The translations under genes and the position numbers were made by a program. The notes beneath the pieces were generated by a model. The model was not told the DNA's origin and ran no database searches. It worked only from the letters and a program-made list of their open reading frames with translations. Of a stretch of 31,763 nt of DNA, positions 26,723-31,763 are shown piece by piece. The DNA comes from an uncultured Eubacteriales bacterium (lineage in GTDB: Bacteria; Bacillota; Clostridia; UMGS1883), in the NCBI GenBank assembly GCA_905195005.1, contig CAJJUC010000008.1, positions 1 through 31,763 on the forward strand, in the 5' to 3' direction. Numbering within the stretch: the stretch's first letter is position 1; each line of letters opens with the position of its first letter.

Positions 26723-28615
26723 TTATAATATCACCATTGTCGGATGCGATACCGACATATATCTTTCAGAGAAGGTTCTGTAAGAATAGGGATTTTCCCT
26801 GCCGTCATAAATCAGTCTTTCCTCTTCAAGCTCGTCAATACTCTGTATATCTCCGTTTAAATACCGGGTAACTCGCTCTGCTGCTCTGTCCATTCTGGCA
26901 GCAACACCGCCCAAACGCAAATCCAGCCTTTCAAACCCGAACGGCTTGTTGTTTTTGTACCATACCTCAGAATAAGTCTCCGTAAAATCATTAAAAGCCG
27001 CCCTTGCGTCTGTTATTTCAGCAACGATATTCTTCATAGCTTCACGGTTATTCTCTTTATATGCCTTTGTAAGCCGGATTCCGATATCAGATTTTTTATA
27101 AACCGCTTTTACATATTTTCGCATAAGATCAAAGAGATAGTTAAGCTCGCCCTGATCCTGAACCTTTGAAAGCTTTTCATAAACCTGTTCAAAATGTTCT
27201 CTGAAATTCATATTTTCAAAGCTTTTATCCATAAGCCCCAATAAAATATCCTGAAGCAGCAGCTGCTTTGAAACGGTCAGTGCAAGTATTCCGTCTGTTT
27301 CGGATGCGTCAAAATTATCCACATCAAGCAACAAAAACGCGTCCATGTCGCAGCCGGTACATATTTTAAACATTTTTCTCAGATGCTCGTCGGTTACATT
27401 TTCACAATAGTTATATTCGGCATAAAGCTGAAAGCCGAGCAATGCATTGTAAACGCTGCTTTCCGTTCCGTCATCTCCCCATGTTGTTGCATATACATCC
27501 TTAATATTGTTCTTTCTGCATGATGCAAGCCCTGCTTTTGCCGTTGCAAATGTTTGCCCGTAATTAACGGCATATGTATTGCAGGTCCACACACAGCCTT
27601 CAAAAATAATATTTCTTCCCAAATCTCTGTGATTTCTGATCATGGCATCATAAAAGGCTTCATCCGTATGATAATAATCCCAATAAACCATCGATACATT
27701 TTGAGGAATATATTCTTCAATATTCTCAGGCATTTTTGCTTCTGTGTCATAATAATAGCCATTCTTAGAGCCAAGTCTGAAAAACATATCACTGAACATT
27801 GCCGGAGAAAAATCATACTTTTGCGCAATTTCAACCACTCTTCCGAGATGGCGTTCCAGAATGGTAAATCTATCCTGATAACCGTTTATCGCCAAAAAAC
27901 GTCCTGTACCGACACCGTGCGCCTCATCCATGCCAATGAATATTTTATCCGTCTTATAGCATCTTCTGATGACTTTGAACATTTCTTCAATAAATTCGTA
28001 TGTTTTGGGTTCATCAATAAGCAATACGCTGCATGTATCCTGCATATCGTCGGCATAACTCCATCTGAGTGTTGATTCAAGGTGCCCCAGCGTTTGTATA
28101 TTCGGTATTGCTTCAATGCCGAATGTTTCGGCATAATCAACTATTTCCCTGAGCTCCTCCTCACTGTAAGCGCCCCGCATATATCCAAAATAAGGATATT
28201 TATCCATGCGATACACATCCTCTGTATAAAGGATAACACTCGTCAGCCCCATAAGAGCAATCCGTCTTATCATATCCTTAAATGCAGATACCTTCAGAAC
28301 AGCATTTCTTGACAAATCAACGGATATTCCGCAGTTTTCAAAAGCCGCGGTTTCATTCACTGAAATATCGGAAGAATTTGTTTTTACTGCATTTATAACA
28401 ATTGCAAATGCACGGAAAAATTCAGGAATTCTGCTGTATGTAACATGATATTCTGTTTTTTCTCCAACAACCTTGCTATTGACACTTAGTCCGTTTTCTG
28501 CTTTTTCAATAAAAATCGGCACTCCGTCAGCAGACAAGCTAAAATCAAGCATGCTTTCAAGCTCCAAAAGACCTTTCATCACCTCGTCTGTTGCACCCGT
28601 TAAATGTAACTTCAT
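26723..28615 (-). CDS. GH20 beta-N-acetylhexosaminidase, cytosolic
   Basis: This protein has 630 residues and starts at an ATG. The ribosome site is unusual, a run of six G (GGGGGGTCGTAAG) instead of AGGAGG. There is no signal peptide. An N-terminal alpha/beta domain (about 1-90) is followed by a TIM barrel. VDLSRNAV (99-106) supplies the arginine (Arg103) expected in the terminal-sugar pocket, LYTEDVY and NIQTLGHLE are conserved strands, and 'FIGMDEAHGVGTGRF' holds the acid pair Asp230-Glu231. The helical C-terminal domain and overall length match intracellular GH20 enzymes such as streptococcal GH20C (from memory). It would release terminal GlcNAc or GalNAc from imported oligosaccharides. 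It is the first gene after the operon promoter, directly before nagA. Confidence 0.9.
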   Translation of the reverse strand: MKLHLTGATDEVMKGLLELESMLDFSLSADGVPIFIEKAENGLSVNSKVVGEKTEYHVTYSRIPEFFRAFAIVINAVKTNSSDISVNETAAFENCGISVDLSRNAVLKVSAFKDMIRRIALMGLTSVILYTEDVYRMDKYPYFGYMRGAYSEEELREIVDYAETFGIEAIPNIQTLGHLESTLRWSYADDMQDTCSVLLIDEPKTYEFIEEMFKVIRRCYKTDKIFIGMDEAHGVGTGRFLAINGYQDRFTILERHLGRVVEIAQKYDFSPAMFSDMFFRLGSKNGYYYDTEAKMPENIEEYIPQNVSMVYWDYYHTDEAFYDAMIRNHRDLGRNIIFEGCVWTCNTYAVNYGQTFATAKAGLASCRKNNIKDVYATTWGDDGTESSVYNALLGFQLYAEYNYCENVTDEHLRKMFKICTGCDMDAFLLLDVDNFDASETDGILALTVSKQLLLQDILLGLMDKSFENMNFREHFEQVYEKLSKVQDQGELNYLFDLMRKYVKAVYKKSDIGIRLTKAYKENNREAMKNIVAEITDARAAFNDFTETYSEVWYKNNKPFGFERLDLRLGGVAARMDRAAERVTRYLNGDIQSIDELEEERLIYDGRENPYSYRTFSERYMSVSHPTMVIL

Positions 28616-28674
28616 CTTACGACCCCCCTGCTTCTCAGCATTCGAAAAATATAAAATAACGACCTAAAAATGTT

Positions 28675-28705
28675 GCTGTTTTTTGTATTATTTTGAACAA
28701 ACAGC
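28675..28705 (-). promoter_or_regulatory. Leader hairpin in the 5' untranslated region of the operon
   Basis: Arms GCTGTTT and AAACAGC (28675-28681 and 28699-28705) enclose a 17-base AT-rich loop in the leader between promoter and first gene. Shortly after it on the minus strand comes TTTTT, so a weak attenuator is possible. The short stem and large loop make this uncertain. No known riboswitch pattern is seen in the ~110-base leader. Confidence 0.25.
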
Positions 28706-28730
28706 TCATTTCTTACTCATCTTCAATTTT

Positions 28731-28759
28731 ATTTTAGCAAACGGTATTACTATCGTCAA
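28731..28759 (-). promoter_or_regulatory. Sigma-A promoter of the GH20-nagA-nagB-transporter operon
   Basis: On the minus strand TTGACG (28754-28759) and TAAAAT (28731-28736) are exactly 17 bases apart. Transcription would start near 28724, giving a leader of about 110 bases before the GH20 gene. This is the only strong promoter seen for the long minus-strand gene series. Confidence 0.75.
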
Positions 28760-28785
28760 TTTCAAATTTTGTTTATATGTTTCAA

Positions 28786-28802
28786 TATATCAAGGTGATA
28801 TA
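28786..28802. promoter_or_regulatory. Perfect 17-bp inverted repeat upstream of the operon promoter, candidate activator site
   Basis: TATATCA-AGG-TGATATA is a perfect inverted repeat with seven-base arms. Its centre lies about 70 bases before the predicted transcription start, a position typical of activator binding rather than repression. No regulator gene is present in the window. Confidence 0.45.
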
Positions 28803-28828
28803 GCACGAAATATGTTAATAAGCACCAA

Positions 28829-28857
28829 ACGGTTATTTCATACGGTTATACGGTTAT
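28829..28857. repeat. Three direct copies of ACGGTTAT upstream of the operon promoter
   Basis: ACGGTTAT occurs at 28829-28836, 28842-28849 and 28850-28857. The last two abut; the first is five bases away. They lie 70-100 bases upstream of the -35 box and may be a regulator-binding array. A chance slippage repeat is the alternative. Confidence 0.45.
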
Positions 28858-28885
28858 ACTGTGATACATTTTGCAAAAAAATAAA

Positions 28886-28902
28886 GTGATTTTGGAAATC
28901 AC
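28886..28902 (-). terminator. Second tandem terminator after the Gfo/Idh/MocA gene
   Basis: On the minus strand GTGATTT-CCA-AAATCAC is followed by TTTATTTTTTT, a compact intrinsic terminator. It lies just past the first terminator and before the operon promoter region, so it insulates the large operon. Confidence 0.6.
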
Positions 28903-28915
28903 CTCAGACAACTGA

Positions 28916-28942
28916 AAAACCCACCGTTTTCAGGTGGGTTTT
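28916..28942 (-). terminator. Intrinsic terminator after the Gfo/Idh/MocA gene
   Basis: Perfect ten-base arms AAAACCCACC and GGTGGGTTTT surround a seven-base loop, with TTTTT at the minus-strand exit. It lies about 50 bases beyond the stop of the oxidoreductase gene. Confidence 0.8.
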
Positions 28943-28993
28943 GTCATCATATTAAATTCTCAATCCTTGTCGGTAAAAAGAATATCATATAAT

Positions 28994-30037
28994 TCAGTCA
29001 AGGCTGATATAATCAATTTTCTCAGCCTTGCCGCTCTGCGCCGATTTTATTATTGCTTCGCAAACGGCAACGGTTGCCGCACCCTCTGCTCCCGGTATAT
29101 CAAGCTCCTTTTTCCCGAGCAGAACATCAACAAAATCATTCACTTCCGCACTGACATTATGATTGTTAATCACAACAGGGATTCTCAATGCAATCTCTTT
29201 CATTTTTGCTCCGAAAAGCTCCCTCTTGCCCTCAAACTCCTCCAGATACAATGACATTGCGGAGTTGGTGTTATCTGTAATGATAGTGCCTTTTGTTCCA
29301 TATATAACGGTGCGCATGGTGTAATCTCTTTTGCAGCCTGTGGATACGAAAACCTTCCCCATAACATTATCCGGGAATCTCAGCACTGTTATTGCACTGT
29401 CATCGCAGGGCCATTCGTCACTTAATGCTTTTTTATTTGAAAGTGCGTATGCGTCTATGGGATTTCCTGCAATCCATCGCAGCAGGTCAACAGCGTGACA
29501 GCCGCCCCCCGTTACCGGATGACGGGGATTATTTTTGTCATTTCTCCAATGAAGAGGCATTTCCGAATAATCGTGAGCATACTCCGATTCAACAAATAAA
29601 AGCTCTCCGATCATTTTGGAATCAACAATCTCTTTTGCCTTGATAAATCCGGGAGTTTTTCTGCAAACCTGCCCTACCATCAGCTTTGCACTGCTTTTTG
29701 ATTCAGCATCCAGCATTTTTCGGCAATCGTCCGAATTAAGCGCAAGCGGCTTTTCACACAGCACATTGATTCCGGCATTGAGGAAATCAACAACCATTTC
29801 TCTATGAATCTGGTCCGGTGTGGCAATACAAACCGCATCGATAATATCCTTGTTCAAAAGACCGTGGTAGTCCGCATATCTGTTTTCTATGCCATAGCTT
29901 TCACAAACACTGTCAAGAATCTCGGAATTATTGTCACAAAGAGCAGTAAGCTCAGCATTTGCATTATCAATAATTCCTTTTATATGATGCTGACCAATTC
30001 CGCCTACTCCTATAACAGCAAATTTTATTTTATCCAT
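28994..30037 (-). CDS. Gfo/Idh/MocA-family NAD(P)-dependent oxidoreductase
   Basis: I prefer the ATG at 30037 (347 aa), because the Rossmann strand then begins at once (MDKIKFAVIGVGGIGQHH) and AAGGAG lies ten bases upstream. A second in-frame ATG at 30073 has AAGAGGAG at seven bases and would add a basic MKNMKSKRRRVK; it cannot be dismissed. The nucleotide-binding GVGGIGQHH (10-18) and the EKPLAL motif (95-100) place it in the family, whose members oxidise or reduce sugars, inositols and sugar acids. The C-terminal alpha/beta domain reads 'VNDFVDVLLGKKELDIPGAE'. The substrate is unknown. It has its own promoter and tandem terminators, so it is a single-gene unit next to the sugar operon. Confidence 0.9.
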   Translation of the reverse strand: MDKIKFAVIGVGGIGQHHIKGIIDNANAELTALCDNNSEILDSVCESYGIENRYADYHGLLNKDIIDAVCIATPDQIHREMVVDFLNAGINVLCEKPLALNSDDCRKMLDAESKSSAKLMVGQVCRKTPGFIKAKEIVDSKMIGELLFVESEYAHDYSEMPLHWRNDKNNPRHPVTGGGCHAVDLLRWIAGNPIDAYALSNKKALSDEWPCDDSAITVLRFPDNVMGKVFVSTGCKRDYTMRTVIYGTKGTIITDNTNSAMSLYLEEFEGKRELFGAKMKEIALRIPVVINNHNVSAEVNDFVDVLLGKKELDIPGAEGAATVAVCEAIIKSAQSGKAEKIDYISLD

Positions 30038-30122
30038 CTTTACTCTTCTCCTTTTTGATTTCATATTTTTCATGTTGATGCTCCTCTTATTATTGAATGT
30101 CCGAAACATCTCTTATGCTATG

Positions 30123-30151
30123 ATTATAATTCAGCCGCCGTTCAAAGTAAA
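30123..30151 (-). promoter_or_regulatory. Probable promoter of the Gfo/Idh/MocA gene
   Basis: On the minus strand a consensus TATAAT (30123-30128) lies 17 bases after a weak -35, TTTACT (30146-30151). The weak -35 coincides with an inverted repeat, which fits a regulated promoter. The leader would be about 80 bases. Confidence 0.55.
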
Positions 30152-30170
30152 GTGTCAATATCAACACTTT
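30149..30170. promoter_or_regulatory. Inverted repeat overlapping the -35 box, candidate operator
   Basis: AAAGTGT and ACACTTT flank an eight-base centre with ATAT in its middle, giving a 22-base near-palindrome. Its inner edge overlaps the -35 box of the oxidoreductase promoter, so a bound protein would block polymerase. The size suits LacI- or GntR-type repressors. The regulator is not encoded here. Confidence 0.5.
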
Positions 30171-30584
30171 TATGTCAATTACTATAGGCGTACGCATCTT
30201 ATTTTTTCGGGATTTTTTTCGGAGCGTCACTGATTCGGTCTGCTGCTTCGGCATCGTATCTGCCGAAAACAATTTCATTATCGTGATTCATTTAGAAAAA
30301 AAAGGGGGGGGTATTGCTGCTGTTTCCATATTTTAAAAAGTCATTTTTTAACTCCGCAACTATATTGGCATCGGGACTTGCGTCATTTCCCGCCTTCTTG
30401 TAAGAAAGGATATAAAGCTATACCATTCCATACGTATGACAAATAAAAAATGCCGTATGTCCCTGGGAACCCCATGATTGACAGCCTGCCTTCCCTGTGC
30501 ACAAATGTAATTAAAAGAAATGACGGTATTTTCTCTGCATCTTACATTTTTTATTCATATGTTCACATTTGCCCGTTCAGATCA
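30171..30584. other. Gene-free stretch between divergent genes
   Basis: I see no credible gene in these ~410 bases. They hold a seven-base-arm hairpin (TTCGGCA / TGCCGAA, 30247-30267) and a tract of eight A followed by eight G (30296-30311). Nearer the esterase promoter is an inverted repeat, AAATGTAA / TTACATTT (30503-30510 and 30542-30549). A small RNA or the remnant of a lost gene is possible but not supported by a promoter and terminator pair. Confidence 0.5.
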
Positions 30585-30613
30585 TTGACAAACCGATTTT
30601 ATTAACTTATAAT
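30585..30613 (+). promoter_or_regulatory. Consensus sigma-A promoter of the SASA esterase gene
   Basis: TTGACA (30585-30590) and TATAAT (30608-30613) are perfect consensus boxes with a 17-base spacer. Transcription would start near 30620, leaving about 50 bases of leader. Confidence 0.85.
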
Positions 30614-30670
30614 GCAAAGGGGAATAAAGTTATCAAAATTATAACTATTTGAATGAAAGGACGCGATAAA

Positions 30671-31423
30671 GTGATACACTCATTTTTACTTATAGGGCAG
30701 TCAAACATGGCAGGCAGAGGTTATATAAACGAAGTTGAACCGATAAATAATCCGCGGATAAAGGTACTCCGAAACGGGAGATGGCAGGATATGTTTGTAC
30801 CCGTAAATCCCGACAGGCCTTTTTCAGGTATCAATCTTGCAGAAAGCTTTTGCGATGAATATTCAAAGGAGCATGATACCGATGTCGGCATAATTCCATG
30901 CGCTGACGGCGGTACGGCGCTTTCACAATGGGCTGAAGGCAGCCTGCTTTTTGATAATGCAGTATATCAGTGTACGCTTGCGCAGCGCACCTCCGCCGTC
31001 GCCGGGATACTTTGGCACCAGGGGGAGGGCGATTGCTCCGACGAGCTGTATCCGTTATATTTTGATAAATTTACGAAGCTGATAACAGCCATGCGGGTGC
31101 GGCTCGGGCTTGAAAACACGCCTCTGCTTATTGGCGGATTGGGAGATTTCCTCGCTCAATACCCCTTAAGTGAAAATCTCCGTAATTACGGTAAGGTCAA
31201 CAGCGCTCTTCAAAAATCCGCGCAAAGCCTTCGAAACGCTGCTTTTGTGTCTGCCGAAGGACTTACATCGAATCCCGATATGCTCCATTTTAACGCCGCT
31301 TCACTGCGCGAGTTCGGCGTTCGCTACTATTCGGAATTTCAAAAGCTTGAAAAAACATCCGGCATTGTGCTCAGCGCTCCGAAAGAAACAGACGATGTCC
31401 GCAGCCAAATGGAACAGCTTTGA
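30671..31423 (+). CDS. SASA-domain (SGNH-type) carbohydrate esterase
   Basis: I prefer the GTG at 30671 (250 aa), which has AAAGGA nine bases upstream; the ATG at 30653 adds six residues and has no ribosome site at working distance. The protein begins almost directly with the nucleophile motif LIGQSNMAGRG (Ser11), then carries WHQGEGD (115-121) and a C-terminal DMLHF (Asp203, His206) that completes the Ser-His-Asp triad. These are the marks of the sialate O-acetylesterase/CE6-like fold, which removes acetyl groups from sugars. No signal peptide is present, so it would act on imported sugars in the cytosol. It may deacetylate the substrate of the neighbouring operon, but its separate promoter leaves that open. 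Confidence 0.85.
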   Translation: MIHSFLLIGQSNMAGRGYINEVEPINNPRIKVLRNGRWQDMFVPVNPDRPFSGINLAESFCDEYSKEHDTDVGIIPCADGGTALSQWAEGSLLFDNAVYQCTLAQRTSAVAGILWHQGEGDCSDELYPLYFDKFTKLITAMRVRLGLENTPLLIGGLGDFLAQYPLSENLRNYGKVNSALQKSAQSLRNAAFVSAEGLTSNPDMLHFNAASLREFGVRYYSEFQKLEKTSGIVLSAPKETDDVRSQMEQL

Positions 31424-31470
31424 TCCGTTTCTTAACAGGCATAATGAACTTGAGGCTCTTATACCCAAAC

Positions 31471-31524
31471 AAGAAGCAGCAGAAACGATAACGATGTCAG
31501 CGGTTTTCGTTTCTGCTGCTTCTT
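31471..31524. terminator. Long perfect hairpin between converging genes, probable bidirectional terminator
   Basis: Arms AAGAAGCAGCAGAAACGA and its exact complement (18 bases each) enclose an 18-base loop. It lies between the esterase stop (31423) and the end of the minus-strand GNAT fragment (31535). Neither exit has a T-run, so it is not a textbook intrinsic terminator, but the position between converging 3' ends fits a stop for both. Confidence 0.55.
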
Positions 31525-31534
31525 CTGTAGCTTA

Positions 31535-31690
31535 TTAAAGATTTATCTCAGTTTTTTCAAGACATACAAGCCGTACATTCGGGATTCCGTTAAAATTGCT
31601 TTCAACAATTCCGATTTCTTCGTAACCAAGCCTTTGATACAGGTTTCGGGCTCTCGTGTTTAGGCATAACGGACTCGAACCCCATGCGGT
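31535..31690 (-). pseudogene. C-terminal fragment of a GNAT acetyltransferase
   Basis: The minus-strand frame reads 'LNTRARNLYQRLGYEEIGI' and ends 'NVRLVCLEKTEINL', the last helix and strands of a GCN5-type N-acetyltransferase. An in-frame TGA at 31691-31693 cuts it off upstream, and the open part has no start codon and no ribosome site. The acetyl-CoA-binding part is absent from this frame. Either the gene is broken by a frameshift or it was truncated by a rearrangement. A base error in the assembly near 31690 would also explain it. Confidence 0.55.
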
Positions 31691-31763
31691 TCAAAAAGGC
31701 AAATTTTCTGCAATAATGCGTTAAAATGCTCGTTAATAGACAAACTATTAACTGCGCTTTTGC
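31691..31763. other. Right-edge sequence without assignable gene
   Basis: On the minus strand one frame stays open here ('KFAFLNRMGFESVMP'), shifted relative to the GNAT frame. It could be the upstream half of the same gene after a frameshift, but I do not recognise GNAT motifs in it. The window ends before this can be settled. Confidence 0.3.

Noticed and set aside
28683..28889. Plus-strand small frame across the operon promoter region
   Set aside because: AT-rich low-complexity translation; it overlaps a strong promoter and terminator on the other strand and has no ribosome site.
30090..30278. Minus-strand small frame upstream of the oxidoreductase gene
   Set aside because: It covers the predicted promoter and operator, and the translation resembles nothing known.
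31660..31690. tRNA T-arm-like sequence (GGTTCGAGTCC on the minus strand)
   Set aside because: The flanking bases do not form a five-pair T-stem and no acceptor or anticodon arm can be drawn, so it is probably a chance match inside the GNAT fragment.
1..31763. CRISPR arrays, insertion sequences, transposases, integrases and phage genes
   Set aside because: I looked for repeat-spacer patterns, recombinase motifs and terminal inverted repeats and found none.

Overview
The window looks like a chromosomal carbohydrate-utilisation region from a Gram-positive, low-to-moderate GC anaerobe of the Clostridia. The reasons are strong AGGAGG-type ribosome binding sites, sigma-A promoters with 17-bp spacers, S-layer homology (SLH) surface proteins, a CUT1 sugar importer of the LplA/LplB/YtcP kind, and secreted multi-domain proteins. 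The mix of SLH proteins, carbohydrate-binding domains and a GH105 recalls gut fibre degraders such as Monoglobus and relatives. That placement is inference only; no rRNA or tRNA gene is present to test it.

Almost everything from 28.6 kb down to the left edge is on the minus strand and probably forms one long operon, or two consecutive ones. A clear promoter at 28731-28759 drives, in order: a cytosolic GH20 hexosaminidase, nagA, nagB, two CUT1 permeases, a solute-binding lipoprotein, a GH105 unsaturated-uronyl hydrolase, an overlapping enzyme-like protein of unknown function, a large secreted carbohydrate-binding protein, and a second, divergent GH20. A DMT-family permease with its own possible promoter follows. 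Then come two SLH proteins, two large secreted parallel beta-helix proteins, and the start of a second carbohydrate-binding protein that runs off the left edge. A separate minus-strand Gfo/Idh/MocA oxidoreductase (28994-30037) ends in tandem terminators. A SASA-type esterase is transcribed divergently from a consensus promoter (30585-30613). The right end carries a GNAT acetyltransferase remnant.

The genes suggest a two-compartment system. Surface proteins (carbohydrate-binding, beta-helix and SLH) would capture and cut a polysaccharide. The lipoprotein and permeases would import oligosaccharides. The cytosolic GH105, its coupled partner and the two GH20 proteins would finish degradation, and NagA/NagB would pass amino sugar into glycolysis. 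The substrate should therefore contain both N-acetylhexosamine and a uronic acid. No ABC ATPase and no N-acetylglucosamine kinase is present, so both must come from elsewhere.

Three paralogue pairs (GH20, beta-helix, carbohydrate-binding protein) show that the locus grew by duplication. The least explained parts are the 587-residue enzyme-like protein coupled to GH105, the second GH20 with altered sugar-binding positions, the beta-helix protein with SLH modules in its interior, and the two SLH proteins.
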